The notes below the pieces were generated by a model, which was given only the letters and a program-made list of their open reading frames with translations, was not told the DNA's origin and did not search any database. A DNA stretch of 64,000 nt from Prochlorococcus sp. AG-442-N17. Lineage in GTDB: Bacteria; Cyanobacteriota; Cyanobacteriia; PCC-6307; Cyanobiaceae. Each line of letters starts with the position of its first letter. Positions within the stretch are counted from its first letter, which is position 1. This document shows positions 54,615-63,818 of this stretch, one piece after another. Position numbers and translations under genes: made by a program. The stretch is taken from contig QCPY01000002.1 of the NCBI GenBank assembly GCA_003212375.1, forward strand, positions 1 through 64,000, in the 5' to 3' direction.

Positions 54615-55091
54615 TTAAAAAAGACTATTTAATTCTTTTTTAATAACTTTATATTCTGAATTGATATCATTTAATATTAAATCTACTTCATCTTTAAAAT
54701 CTTTTAGTTCATTAATTGCTTCTTTACTTTTCTTGAAAAAAATTGATTCAAATGTCCCAGGATTCGCGCTCTCAATCCAATATCCTGCATAACAATAAAC
54801 TCTATTAGGAACAAGTTTTATTATTTGAGAGTTCTTAGAAGTTTTATATTGATCAATCATTTTATTAACTAAGCCACCTTTTGTCTTATTAACCCCAAAT
54901 TTCAAAATATCTTTTGAAATTGCCTTAACTTTATATGATACATCTCTTCTATTTTGTATTGCATTCTTAGCAAGTATTTTTTCAAGAGAATAACAATAAT
55001 CAAATAGTTTTGTATCTTGTTTTTTTGAAGGATAAATAATGCCAATTAAATTTAAAAGCAAAAAAGAAGTGAAAAGTATATTTTTCAACAT
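54615..55091 (-). CDS. Secreted hypothetical protein, 158 aa
   Basis: N-terminal signal (NILFTSFLLLNLIGIIYPS), then a polar helical body with two cysteines (FDYCYSLEKIL and RVYCYAGYWIESANPG). No family recognised. A small periplasmic protein is likely. Confidence 0.65.
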   Translation of the reverse strand: MLKNILFTSFLLLNLIGIIYPSKKQDTKLFDYCYSLEKILAKNAIQNRRDVSYKVKAISKDILKFGVNKTKGGLVNKMIDQYKTSKNSQIIKLVPNRVYCYAGYWIESANPGTFESIFFKKSKEAINELKDFKDEVDLILNDINSEYKVIKKELNSLF

Positions 55092-55153
55092 TTTAATTGA
55101 AGCCTATATTTTGAAAGTTTCCCAAGAGATCATAATTAGTGATAATGAAAATT

Positions 55154-55558
55154 TTATTCTTCAAAATTAACTTCATGGAAATCTTTTACATCCTCATAAA
55201 GTGTACTAAAGGACTTTTCTATTAAATCCTTACCTTTTCTAGTAAGTTTTAAAAGTGTTTTTCTTTTATCATTTGGATCTTGTTCTTTTGAAATCAACCC
55301 CAAACCTGCCTTACCTAACCTGTGATATCTGCTAATATAATCTGTTATCCTTGAGGCACTAGCCTTACTCATTTTGAAGTGATCTTCAATATCCTTTTTA
55401 CTGCAATTCTGATAGGTGGCTACAAACCAAAACACAGCCATTGACTGCAATGGAACTTGCTGAGAATCATCCAACTTCATGAACATATGAAGGACCCTTA
55501 ACAAATTATATGATTCATTATCTATCTTAAGTAAATCCTCTAGTTTTGCTTGTGTCAT
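55154..55558 (-). CDS. MarR-family transcriptional regulator
   Basis: 134 residues from ATG 55558. A winged helix-turn-helix is visible: QNCSKKDIEDHFKMSKASAS (HTH), RITDYISRYHRLGKAGLGLIS then KEQDPNDKRKTLLKLTRKGK (wing, with the MarR DxRxK-like DPNDKRK). Targets are unknown; its own 5' flank has ATGGATCCAT, a short palindrome at about 55619. The gap 55559-56048 holds no other clear gene. Confidence 0.85.
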   Translation of the reverse strand: MTQAKLEDLLKIDNESYNLLRVLHMFMKLDDSQQVPLQSMAVFWFVATYQNCSKKDIEDHFKMSKASASRITDYISRYHRLGKAGLGLISKEQDPNDKRKTLLKLTRKGKDLIEKSFSTLYEDVKDFHEVNFEE

Positions 55559-56048
55559 TGCTAACAAATTGCTCTTCCAAACTTATATAATTTTAACCTA
55601 TAAGATGTAATTTGCATGCATGGATCCATCAATGGATCATTTTTTATATTTAGTACTAAAAAATCTTCATAAAGATTTTATTTAATTAGTTTCAAATTCT
55701 ACTAAAAGTATTAGAAAATAAAAAATATTTTATTAGGCCATTGTCTAATAGAACCTTAAATTAAATATAATAATTTTCATTAAGGTGCATCAAAAACCAA
55801 TTACTAATAAGCATAGTTAGAATTTGCTGATTTTATAGGCAACCAATAAAAAAAAACGAGATCTACTCCCAATTTAAAACCTTGATCATATCGATTAAAA
55901 GCATTTTTAAGAAGCTAGAACTAAATGAAGTTTTTGAATGTAGTATTTAAAATTTTGAATAGAATTTTAATCTTTTTTTATATATTTTGACAGTAAACTT
56001 ATTAATCCAAAATAGGTTATGTCTTTTTTGCCTCAAATAATTCTAAAA

Positions 56049-56207
56049 CTAAGCAGGTTCGGATATTTTATTTTTCATTTTATCAATTTTATTTATTAAT
56101 TCATCCAACCAATCTTTATTATTTTCTAATCTTTTCTTAAAATATGAAATTTTCGGTTGATTAATTTCAAGTGTCTCGTAATCTCCACTCATAAAATTTT
56201 TTTCCAT
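56049..56207 (-). CDS. Small charged protein, 52 aa
   Basis: MEKNFMSGDYETLEINQPKI, SYFKKRLENNKDWLDELINK and IDKMKNKISEPA. A long amphipathic helix at the end. The start could be ATG 56192 (MSGDYETL). Confidence 0.55.
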   Translation of the reverse strand: MEKNFMSGDYETLEINQPKISYFKKRLENNKDWLDELINKIDKMKNKISEPA

Positions 56208-56297
56208 TTTCTAAATATTTTTTAATGTAACTAGCTTTTAAGTCAGTATCAATAAGTAGAAAATACTAAGATACCTAATACAAATATATTTAAAGAA

Positions 56298-56483
56298 CTA
56301 GAAAGAAATGCTATCTAGCATTAATATATCCTGCGCCTTAATCGTATCAATATTTTTTTCATCTTCAGAATCTTTAAAAGAATCAATTTCAGCTTGAACT
56401 CTTTGCTTGTAGACTCCTTTGATGTATTCCAGTTCTCTACTGTCTTTATTAAGAATTGAGAATGGTAATGTTTTTAGCCTCAT
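56298..56483 (-). CDS. Small soluble protein, 61 aa
   Basis: MRLKTLPFSILNKDSRELEY, IKGVYKQRVQAEIDSFKDSE and DEKNIDTIKAQDILMLDSISF. Helical, charged; a purine-rich AGGAGG precedes the ATG (plus-strand CCTCCT at 56488-56493). Function unknown. Confidence 0.62.
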   Translation of the reverse strand: MRLKTLPFSILNKDSRELEYIKGVYKQRVQAEIDSFKDSEDEKNIDTIKAQDILMLDSISF

Positions 56484-56510
56484 ACTTCCTCCTTTAAAAT
56501 AATTTTTTAA

Positions 56511-56648
56511 TTAGCACCATTTTTTATCAGCTTCACAAAGAATGTCTATAGTTTGCTGGTTTCTGATTTTCTCTTCAAGAAGTTCGTCTTCTGATCTTTT
56601 TTCAATCTCAGATATAAAATCTTCTTTTTGTGTGTTTTTATTAGACAT
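56511..56648 (-). CDS. Small acidic protein, 45 aa
   Basis: MSNKNTQKEDFISEIEKRSE, DELLEEKIRNQQTIDILCEA and DKKWC. One helix with high charge. It sits 27 bp upstream of the 61-aa gene on the same strand, so co-transcription is likely. Confidence 0.58.
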   Translation of the reverse strand: MSNKNTQKEDFISEIEKRSEDELLEEKIRNQQTIDILCEADKKWC

Positions 56649-57012
56649 ATACATATAGCTTTTATATTTCTAGTTATAACTAAATAGATAAGCAATTCGA
56701 TAAAAAAGTGCTGTACGGTTTGAAGTACCTCAATATACGGATTAAGGATCAACAGTTAAATTTCAAAAAGGGTAAAATCTTCACTATTAAAATTAAATCG
56801 AGTCATTCTTTCACTCATTTAATCAGTATGAATTTTTAAATTTTTTTGTAGGTAAGTTCTCTTTCTTAGCTAAATATATATTTGTTTTATTAGCGTACTA
56901 ATTTATGATAAAAAAATTAAAAGGTAATAGAAACTTACCGATTTCTGTGTAGAAAAAATTGCAATAAAAGTGCCCAAAATGGTTATGCTATAAGAGGATT
57001 TTTAAAAATAAG

Positions 57013-57243
57013 ATGGAAAAGAGATTTATTAGAATTACATTTTTCATAGGCTCCATAACAGCCATATCATATTTATTTTTTATTTTCTTCAGAAATTATA
57101 ATTCTTTAGAAAATATAGAAGAAAGATGTACACGCAAATTTCAAAAAGAAGTTAAGGAGGGTGTTGGGAAATCTGATAAAGAATGGGGTTTAAATATGGA
57201 TATAGCCAATGATAATTATTTTAAATGTATGAAAATTCCTTAA
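57013..57243 (+). CDS. Membrane-anchored small protein, 76 aa
   Basis: A span (RITFFIGSITAISYLFFIFF) and a polar extracytoplasmic part with two cysteines (IEERCTRKFQKEV, NDNYFKCMKIP) that could pair. Function unknown. The following 57244-57757 contains only short frames, such as MIDSPPEKLNKLT at 57574, and no convincing gene. Confidence 0.62.
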   Translation: MEKRFIRITFFIGSITAISYLFFIFFRNYNSLENIEERCTRKFQKEVKEGVGKSDKEWGLNMDIANDNYFKCMKIP

Positions 57244-57757
57244 AATTAACACTAAATTACGTGCAAAAATTTATTTTTTCATTCGGAGAGTTTTAACCTT
57301 TAAGGTTAATTTTTGGCCCAATTTTCATTATTAAAAAAGGTTTATGAATACTTAATTTACCTATAAAGAAAGTATTAATCAAACCTAAATATCAACCACA
57401 TCTCTCCTAAATAGATTATTTGATGGCTAATGAACTCAGAACTAATGCAAATAAATTTCTTCGAAAAAAGAGATTATTTTCATAATAAATTCAAAAAAAA
57501 TCAGTATATTTACGGATATACAAAAAAAGTTTTTCGTAATAATTTGTATTTGTTAAAAGGGAGGGATTAGAAATGATCGATAGTCCACCAGAGAAGCTAA
57601 ATAAATTAACTTAAGTAGCAAACTAAATTATAAAGAATGATCATTCTTTTTAGTGCGTTCTTAATTTAATCATAGACATTACTAAGCATAAATAAATATA
57701 GAGATTGTATCCTACAGTTGGGATTCAATCTCTTATTTATTAGCTTTACTTCAAAAC

Positions 57758-58045
57758 TTATCTCAACTTTATTGTAAATTTGAAGTAAATAATGAACATC
57801 CGATTCAAATTGAACAAAGCGGTGGTCAATACCTCTAAGAATTTAAAAACTTTTTGAAAATACGCTTTATAAATAGATTTTTTCTTCGAAAAATCTCCCA
57901 TCAATTCTTTATATTCTTTTCTTGCATATTCAATAGATTCGAATATTGAACTTATAATTACTGGTTTTCTTGGTAATTTATCAACACAATAATAAGAAAT
58001 TTCTATTGCATTAATAATTGAAGAAGAGTTAGAAATTTCATCCAA
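57758..58045 (-). CDS. Hypothetical helical protein, 95 aa
   Basis: ISNSSSIINAIEISYYCVDK, SSIFESIEYARKEYKELMGD, FQKVFKFLEVLTTALFNLNR. Mostly helical; no family recognised. The frame is long for this composition, but support beyond that is limited. Confidence 0.5.
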   Translation of the reverse strand: MDEISNSSSIINAIEISYYCVDKLPRKPVIISSIFESIEYARKEYKELMGDFSKKKSIYKAYFQKVFKFLEVLTTALFNLNRMFIIYFKFTIKLR

Positions 58046-58091
58046 CCTCTTACAAAATTGATTATTAAATTCTATTAAATATAAGATCTTT

Positions 58092-58193
58092 TTATCTTAA
58101 GTAACTAGATCCTCTATAAGTAAGCTTTATTGTCTTCTCTTCTTGTCTCTTGCAATATACAAATGACTTTCCATTGAAATACATGTTTACCAT
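58092..58193 (-). CDS. DUF4278-like microprotein, 33 aa
   Basis: MVNMYFNGKSFVYCKRQEEK then TIKLTYRGSSYLR. The end KLTYRGSSY matches the L-x-Y-R-G-x-x-Y motif of DUF4278, widespread in cyanobacteria, often at the N-terminus there. Function unknown. The spacer upstream (58194-58300) is less AT-rich than its surroundings. Confidence 0.6.
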   Translation of the reverse strand: MVNMYFNGKSFVYCKRQEEKTIKLTYRGSSYLR

Positions 58194-58495
58194 GATGCAG
58201 CTCCTATACTTGCTCAAGTCCCCGTCCTATGACTTGAGTCGTACTGCGGTCTAACTAATGGTAGATCGGACGATTTAGTAGCATTAGCTACACTCTATTA
58301 ATAAAGTAATAATACTTAGTTGTCAACCTTTAAAGGCATTAAATTACCCTATACCTTCCTTGATTTGGCTAAAAAAGATATTCGATAGAGAAAAGATTCG
58401 TACCAAAAAGTTTCAAAAGCTTGGATCTCAATTGGAACTCGAATTATCTATTAACAATGGTAAAGTCAATAAAGAGTGAATAAAATAAACAACAA

Positions 58496-59353
58496 ATGAG
58501 CAAGGTTAAATTGATTAATAAGATCACATATTATTTTGGTTTGGTTATAAAAAAGCTTAGTTATAAAATTGGTAGATTCTTATCTTTAATTATTCCAGAC
58601 CTTATTATTTATGGAATGCAAAAAAAATTGCGTGCAGTTAAATACAAAAATCGAAAAATATTTCATATTGAGGATAAGAGTTGGATTACTAGGTACAGGG
58701 CAATTAGTTTTGAACAAAAAGAGCCCGAAACCTTAAGGTGGATAGAGAGCTTTGATCAAGATCAATGTCTTCTTGATGTAGGTGCCAACATCGGTTTATA
58801 TACAATGTTTGCTTTATTTAAAGGACACGAAGTGATAGCTATAGAACCAGAAGCGCACAATTTTTGCCTACTTAATCGGAATATAAAGATTAATAATTTT
58901 AGTGATAGAGCGATAAGCTATCCCATCGCTTTAAATGACAAGCTAACAATTTCGCAATTAAATTTAGCAAGTTTTGAATACGGCTCTGCTTTGCATACAT
59001 TTGACAGAACAATCAATCAATACGGGGATCAATTCAATCCAATTACGAGGCAAGGTATGATTGGATTTACTATGGATGACCTAATTTCATCTTTAAATAA
59101 GAGAGTCAATCATATAAAAATTGATGTTGATGGTAATGAATTTCTTGTATTAAAGGGTGGTGAGAAAACCTTCAGGAGTGATTCATTACAATCAGTTTTA
59201 ATAGAATTAGACTACAAACATGTGGAATACAGAAGTTCCGTAGAACTGATTGAGTCATATGGATTTAAACTAAATAATATAGATTCAGAATCTAAAAAAG
59301 GTATTAAAGGAGATTCTCATTCAACTGCAAATCATATTTTTATGAGAGATTAA
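58496..59353 (+). CDS. FkbM-family methyltransferase
   Basis: 285 residues. The SAM site is CLLDVGANIGLYTMFALFKG with IAIEPEAHNFCLLNRNIKIN, and HIKIDVDGNEFLVLKGGEK completes the FkbM pattern. These enzymes methylate sugars or other surface molecules. First gene of a tight three-gene operon; the next start lies 3 bp past its stop. Confidence 0.85.
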   Translation: MSKVKLINKITYYFGLVIKKLSYKIGRFLSLIIPDLIIYGMQKKLRAVKYKNRKIFHIEDKSWITRYRAISFEQKEPETLRWIESFDQDQCLLDVGANIGLYTMFALFKGHEVIAIEPEAHNFCLLNRNIKINNFSDRAISYPIALNDKLTISQLNLASFEYGSALHTFDRTINQYGDQFNPITRQGMIGFTMDDLISSLNKRVNHIKIDVDGNEFLVLKGGEKTFRSDSLQSVLIELDYKHVEYRSSVELIESYGFKLNNIDSESKKGIKGDSHSTANHIFMRD

Positions 59354-59356
59354 TTG

Positions 59357-60145
59357 ATGTCATTATTTTTTCCTATTCTAAAGAGTAATGAAATTTATAA
59401 AGGAAGTACGGTAGTACACAATTTTCCCCCTAATGATGTTCAAAAAGTTGTAGAAAAGTCAAGATATTTAAATCTTATTTGGATGGATGTTAATTGTTGG
59501 AAGACGAAATTAATTACTAAAATCAGACCTTTAGAATCTAAAGAAGTTTTTTACGACTTAATAAAACCAAAGGCAAGCCATAATGATCTATTAATAATGT
59601 GTATTACAGATGAGCCCCTGCCGCCTATCATGGCTTCTTTGCCTAAACATACACTCCCGACAACTACACCTCTCTGGAGATCAACAGTTTGTATTTACAG
59701 AAATAACTCCTCTGCAAGTTATCAAGGAGAAATAGTACCTTTTCCAGAAAATGGGACTCTTTTATCTTTCATACCTTTTATGCAAAAAACAATAAATACA
59801 AATAATTACCTTATCTTTCTGAATCTCGAATCAAAACCTAACTCAAGGAAAGGTTCACTAAAATTTTCTACAGTCAACAAGCCAGAAATTATTATTAAAG
59901 ATGCTGAAATAAACTCAAATAGTTGCAATTTTATAGATCTTAATAGCCTTAATATTGATAATGATGAACTATTAGTTTGTTACACCAAAAGTATGTCTGG
60001 GATACCATTATTCTTATCATTTTCTGATGAAGATAGCCCAATGAGTCTTGAGCATACACATCCTCCTGCTTCATTTGTTATTCATGGTAATAAAAATAAT
60101 TTACAAAAGATCATAAAAGAAAACTGGTTTAATTTACTCTCTTAA
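59357..60145 (+). CDS. Unrecognised protein in FkbM operon, 262 aa
   Basis: Starts MSLFFPILKSNEIYKGSTVV. Beta-strand-rich look with repeated short hydrophobic strands (STVCIYRNNSSASYQGEIVP, FLNLESKPNSRKGSLKFSTV) and a terminal PPASFVIHGNKNNLQKIIKE. No domain recognised. Overlaps the next gene by 1 bp (TAATG), which fixes the operon. The upstream TTG at 59354 is an alternative start. Confidence 0.72.
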   Translation: MSLFFPILKSNEIYKGSTVVHNFPPNDVQKVVEKSRYLNLIWMDVNCWKTKLITKIRPLESKEVFYDLIKPKASHNDLLIMCITDEPLPPIMASLPKHTLPTTTPLWRSTVCIYRNNSSASYQGEIVPFPENGTLLSFIPFMQKTINTNNYLIFLNLESKPNSRKGSLKFSTVNKPEIIIKDAEINSNSCNFIDLNSLNIDNDELLVCYTKSMSGIPLFLSFSDEDSPMSLEHTHPPASFVIHGNKNNLQKIIKENWFNLLS

Positions 60146-60993
60146 TGATTACTAATCGTATATTAAAAGCACTTAAAAACCCAGAAAAAATTGTCCCGTA
60201 TATCAGAAACAGATATGCGCCAATTGTCGCTGTAAATCCAATGGATAGAAAATGCACTTTTAGTGATTTATTTATTTGGAGATGTGGTAATGAATGGAAG
60301 ACTATGTACGATTTGTTCCCTTACATTAGATTATTAAATAAAAAAGAGGTTCTCTCTACTATTGAAACCTGTAAGTGTCGTTTAGTAATTCTCTCTAATA
60401 ATGGAAACTTTTTAAAAGAAACTGAAATCAAATTTGAGCCTACAAAAAAAAATCTATTAAACCTTGCTGATTATATTCCTTCTTCTATGTCTTCAAACCA
60501 ATACGGAACATTTATGATATTTCATGAAAATATACCAAGAAAAGAAATTTTAGGTGGAGGATATTTAACAGAAAGAGGCTATGCAAGTTATGGGTTTGGA
60601 GGCAGTAGTACTTTAAGCTACGTCCATGGAAATTTGGATGCAGTATCAGGTAAATTTTGTAGTAGAGGAATTGAAGAACTTACATTTTTTAAAAGTACTT
60701 TTTTTAAACGGTCTTTTCAACTACAGTATTTATTCACCCCTGGAAATAGCTATGAAATAGCTATTACTAATCCAACAAGTAAAAGCCATAAAATATCTAT
60801 TAACTTCTTTAATAACCAGGGAGAGAAGTTTAAGACTATTGAAAAAAAGCTTTCTAATCTTGGAGTAATAATTGTTCAATTACCTAGTTGCGAATCTAAT
60901 TTCATAATTTCTATCACAAGTAATTTACCACTAGCTCGCCCTCTAATTTTTAAATCAAGAAATCAAAAATTCTTAGATGTTTTTCATGGTTAA
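60145..60993 (+). CDS. Unrecognised protein in FkbM operon, 282 aa
   Basis: MITNRILKALKNPEKIVPYI start, then ILGGGYLTERGYASYGFGGS, YVHGNLDAVSGKFCSRGIEE and FTPGNSYEIAITNPTSKSHK. The last part looks like an Ig-like beta-sandwich (SINFFNNQGEKFKTIEKKLS). Both this and its upstream partner may act on or be part of a surface structure, inferred from the FkbM neighbour only. Downstream 60994-61454 has one weak open frame (61058-61234, TTG start, 58 codons) I do not call. Confidence 0.72.
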   Translation: MITNRILKALKNPEKIVPYIRNRYAPIVAVNPMDRKCTFSDLFIWRCGNEWKTMYDLFPYIRLLNKKEVLSTIETCKCRLVILSNNGNFLKETEIKFEPTKKNLLNLADYIPSSMSSNQYGTFMIFHENIPRKEILGGGYLTERGYASYGFGGSSTLSYVHGNLDAVSGKFCSRGIEELTFFKSTFFKRSFQLQYLFTPGNSYEIAITNPTSKSHKISINFFNNQGEKFKTIEKKLSNLGVIIVQLPSCESNFIISITSNLPLARPLIFKSRNQKFLDVFHG

Positions 60994-61454
60994 TGGGCAT
61001 TAGATAGCAGTTCTGTTCAAATTAATTCAATTGTTTTGATTGGTTGATATATGAGTTTTGTATATTGCTATTACTAACCTAATAAGGTTATCTAGATTAG
61101 TTACTAGATCCTTTTTGGAGAAAGCTTTAGTTAACTTCTTTTACTGGTTATTAATAAGATCAGCCTTGTCACATTACGGCGAATCATTGGTACCATTAGA
61201 AGTCTCATCTAATTCAATTAAACCTTTTTCTTAAATTTCTAAAATTAGTTTATAGCAAGGATTTAATACTAAGATCCTAAGCTTAGTTAAACTAGCTTTA
61301 ATAATTACGAATTCTATTGATAAATGGAGAAAATTTTTAGCTAATTAAGAATAAAATTTTTAAGCAATAATAAGTTTTCAAAGATTAATATTTTTCAATC
61401 AAAACTTTATTCAAATTTTTATTGATTAAAAATAGATCACAAATTTGAGGAAAA

Positions 61455-61601
61455 TTATTTAGCTCTTTTTAAATAGAGATTCTTAGTATTTGCCTGATCT
61501 GATGTAAAAAACAAGACTAATATTATTCCAACTAAAAAAGAAAATACTAATGCCACTTCCAAAACTTGAATCATCCCGCCAGGAAGATAGTTTAAAAACA
61601 T
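61455..61601 (-). CDS. Single-pass membrane microprotein, 48 aa, KRAK tail
   Basis: MFLNYLPGGMIQVLEVALVF then SFLVGIILVLFFTSDQANTK and NLYLKRAK. One long span and a basic tail ending in R-A-K, like 41513-41677 and 63819-63908. The longer opposite frame at 61483-61683 is a shadow. Confidence 0.65.
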   Translation of the reverse strand: MFLNYLPGGMIQVLEVALVFSFLVGIILVLFFTSDQANTKNLYLKRAK

Positions 61602-61813
61602 AATCAATTAGATCTCTTATTTCAAAAGTAGCAAATTTTACGATTTGGGGCATTATAGTTATCGTTAATTTTTTTAATATCAAAGTACATTATATTCCTT
61701 AATTTACTGGTCAACTAACACATTAGCTATAGTGACCTCTGCTTTATATCCATCTAGAAGAGTCTCATCGTGACCTTTGATTTAGCAAATGTTCCTGAGA
61801 AATATATGAAATT

Positions 61814-62110
61814 TTATATTTTTTCAATTGGTGCCATTGTTAATCCCCTGATTACAAGTTGCTCGTGATAAAGCTCTGCTTGCTCAAGATTTCCTCTCCA
61901 TACTTCCGCCGAATCTGACTTATCTACCTCAATAGCAAGATCCCAAGATCTTTTTTGACTCATTCCTGGAATAATTGTTAAAAGGCAATTTGCTACATGC
62001 TCAAACGTATTGAAATTATCATTTAAGACTATTACTCGTGCTTCTGGATATTTTGCTTTTTTTGTCTTTGGTTCTAAGACTGTATTAGGTGAAGTGGTAG
62101 AAAATTCCAT
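61814..62110 (-). CDS. clpS: ClpS adaptor protein
   Basis: 98 residues. ClpS delivers N-degron substrates to ClpAP/ClpCP. VIVLNDNFNTFEHVANCLLTI is the D/N-x-x-T-x-E-x-V signature, and SWDLAIEVDKSDSAEVWRGN then EQAELYHEQLVIRGLTMAPI follow. Length is normal. A 36-residue gene lies 4 bp upstream, probably in the same transcript. Confidence 0.92.
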   Translation of the reverse strand: MEFSTTSPNTVLEPKTKKAKYPEARVIVLNDNFNTFEHVANCLLTIIPGMSQKRSWDLAIEVDKSDSAEVWRGNLEQAELYHEQLVIRGLTMAPIEKI

Positions 62111-62114
62111 TTTT

Positions 62115-62225
62115 TCAATTGTTGTTGATTTTGTTCTGAGTCAATATTTTTTGATAATGTTTATAGAGATCAATTTCATCTTGATATTCACTAGCTAAAC
62201 CAAGATTAAGTCGTGCTAAAAGCAT
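62115..62225 (-). CDS. Small protein upstream of clpS, 36 aa
   Basis: MLLARLNLGLASEYQDEIDL then YKHYQKILTQNKINNN. One amphipathic helix. The 4-bp spacing to clpS supports co-translation. Family unknown. Confidence 0.58.
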   Translation of the reverse strand: MLLARLNLGLASEYQDEIDLYKHYQKILTQNKINNN

Positions 62226-62374
62226 TATCCTTTAATTCCTGTAGTACTAAATTGGAATCATTATTGTTGCTGGTGATCTAATACTAACTATTTAAGTTTA
62301 AGTTTTAGTTTTCTGGAAAGTCTTTGGAGAGCAGTCCAATTTGCGTTTTTCCATTGGATTAATATAACCAGTTG

Positions 62375-62455
62375 TTACTTTTTATTAGGAGTCAAGTTAT
62401 ATTTCTTTAAAAGTTTACCTAGTGCTATTGAGTTAATAAAGTTATAAGTAGTCAT
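62375..62455 (-). CDS. Possible microprotein, 26 aa (uncertain)
   Basis: MTTYNFINSIALGKLLKKYN then LTPNKK. A clean but very short frame in the 348-bp gap 62226-62573. The code beyond the stop also reads protein-like in another frame, so this may be the start of a broken gene. Confidence 0.28.
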   Translation of the reverse strand: MTTYNFINSIALGKLLKKYNLTPNKK

Positions 62456-62573
62456 TTTTAAAACTTTAATTTAAAAACTTTTTCATAGTCTTATAAAATT
62501 TAAAAGATTTTTTTCTGGTATTTGTAAAAAGAACAACAAGTTTCATTCAAAAAATATTATTACAATAATAAAT

Positions 62574-62807
62574 ATGAATAAAATTATGCCTCAAAATCCC
62601 TTCCATCTTTATTGGAATAAAGGTTGGTCCTTTCTCTTTTATCTTGAGGGAGGTACTCCTAAAATTGAAGCTAGTGGATTTGGCATCGCTATGACTACAG
62701 ATATTAAGAAGGGAGAATCACCTTCACAAACAGCAGATAGATTAGTTTTTAAAGAGCAACAGAATAGAAAATCAAGATACTATTCATGGATAAGATCAAT
62801 AAATTAA
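62574..62807 (+). CDS. Hypothetical protein, 77 aa
   Basis: NPFHLYWNKGWSFLFYLEGG, TPKIEASGFGIAMTTDIKKG and PSQTADRLVFKEQQNRKSRY. Compact, probably soluble and mixed alpha/beta. ATG 62586 (MPQNPFHLYW) is an alternative start. No family recognised. First of three close genes. Confidence 0.65.
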   Translation: MNKIMPQNPFHLYWNKGWSFLFYLEGGTPKIEASGFGIAMTTDIKKGESPSQTADRLVFKEQQNRKSRYYSWIRSIN

Positions 62808-62819
62808 TCCTTTTCTACA

Positions 62820-62951
62820 ATGAAAACTCCAGACAGTCAAAAAAAAGCTATTGATGAAATAGTGCAAATAATTCAAGATTTTCAATATAATGATGAACTT
62901 AGTGACAAATATAAAAGAGAAATTTTAGACCAAGATAAAATATATGAGTGA
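62820..62951 (+). CDS. Small acidic protein, 43 aa
   Basis: MKTPDSQKKAIDEIVQIIQD then FQYNDELSDKYKREILDQDK and IYE. Helical and charged. It starts 12 bp after the 77-aa gene and overlaps the next by 8 bp. Confidence 0.6.
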   Translation: MKTPDSQKKAIDEIVQIIQDFQYNDELSDKYKREILDQDKIYE

Positions 62952-63180
62952 AGCACATTGGCCAATAATTTCTAATAGATCAGAAGTTAAAAGATTTATT
63001 AATAACGATAAGAGTATTGAAGGCTTCTTCAAGAATATGTTTATTGAACCGAACAATAGTTCGATTATCAGGAAAAGAATCTCCATTAATGACAAAAAAA
63101 TTTTATTGGAAATAGATATGGCTAGGAAAATTAATAAAGGATTACTCTCTAAAGGTTGGAGAAAAACTAAAGTAGTTTAG
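62944..63180 (+). CDS. Hypothetical protein, 78 aa
   Basis: MSEAHWPIISNRSEVKRFIN, SIEGFFKNMFIEPNNSSIIR and KKILLEIDMARKINKGLLSK. Basic and helical. No family recognised; the chain of overlapping starts with 62574-62951 suggests one operon. Confidence 0.62.
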   Translation: MSEAHWPIISNRSEVKRFINNDKSIEGFFKNMFIEPNNSSIIRKRISINDKKILLEIDMARKINKGLLSKGWRKTKVV

Positions 63181-63289
63181 CAAGTTGTTTGTAGTTGAAA
63201 AATGTTCTAAAAACCGTTCTTAAAACTGTTCTAACAAAAAATTTCTCATTTCAAACCTAATTTTAAATCTTAAATGCAGGGGGTTATCT

Positions 63290-63412
63290 ATGACTTATCC
63301 AGCGATCCAAAAGAATATCTTAAACATTTCAGTAAAACATGAGAGTGCATGTTCCATTTTTATGGAGAAAAGAGATAGAAACATTTCAGAGAGAATAGAA
63401 CTAGTTATTTGA
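63290..63412 (+). CDS. Possible small protein, 40 aa (doubtful)
   Basis: MTYPAIQKNILNISVKHESA then CSIFMEKRDRNISERIELVI and TGA; the frame goes on after the TGA as CGCYKRGEYILLKKQTPNL. Two other frames here (MQGVIYDLSSDPKEY at 63275 and MRVHVPFLWRKEIET) also look protein-like, so this is probably a broken gene. Low confidence. The rest of 63181-63818 has only weak frames (63524-63610 and 63680-63769). Confidence 0.28.
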   Translation: MTYPAIQKNILNISVKHESACSIFMEKRDRNISERIELVI

Positions 63413-63523
63413 TGCGGTTGTTATAAGCGAGGGGAATATATTTTACTTAAGAAACAAACTCCAAATTTATAAACTTTGAATTTCAGTTTTAAATATGAGT
63501 AAATACATTTGCTTTGATAAATA

Positions 63524-63610
63524 ATGAGAAAAAATTGCTCGTCATCAACTTCAGCAGATATCAAAATTAAAAAACATGCAAGACTAATATTTGAAATAAA
63601 AGCAATGTAA
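63524..63610 (+). CDS. Possible microprotein, 28 aa (uncertain)
   Basis: MRKNCSSSTSADIKIKKHAR then LIFEIKAM. A clean but tiny basic frame without a clear ribosome site. Confidence 0.25.
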   Translation: MRKNCSSSTSADIKIKKHARLIFEIKAM

Positions 63611-63679
63611 AGATGAAGAACCTGTTATCTATCCATTAACTGGTAGCCCCTCCAATTACAACGAAGATTATTAACTAAT

Positions 63680-63769
63680 TTGTTAACTAAAGGTTTTACA
63701 ATATTAATAAGAATCGGAGCGCTAACGGCAACCAAAGACATAGTAGTAGCATTAGTAATAGAGAAATAG
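63680..63769 (+). CDS. Possible membrane microprotein, 29 aa (uncertain)
   Basis: From a TTG: LTKGFTILIRIGALTATKDI then VVALVIEK. The same frame is open upstream (RRLLTNLLTKG) without an ATG. It could be the end of a longer decayed gene. Confidence 0.28.
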   Translation: MLTKGFTILIRIGALTATKDIVVALVIEK

Positions 63770-63818
63770 CATGGACATTTGGAATGTAATGCTCCTTATA
63801 AATTTGCGTCTTCATAAT

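Noticed and set aside
61483..61683. 66-codon minus-strand frame
   Set aside because: The overlapping frame 61455-61601 has a clean membrane span and basic tail; this one reads as a shadow.
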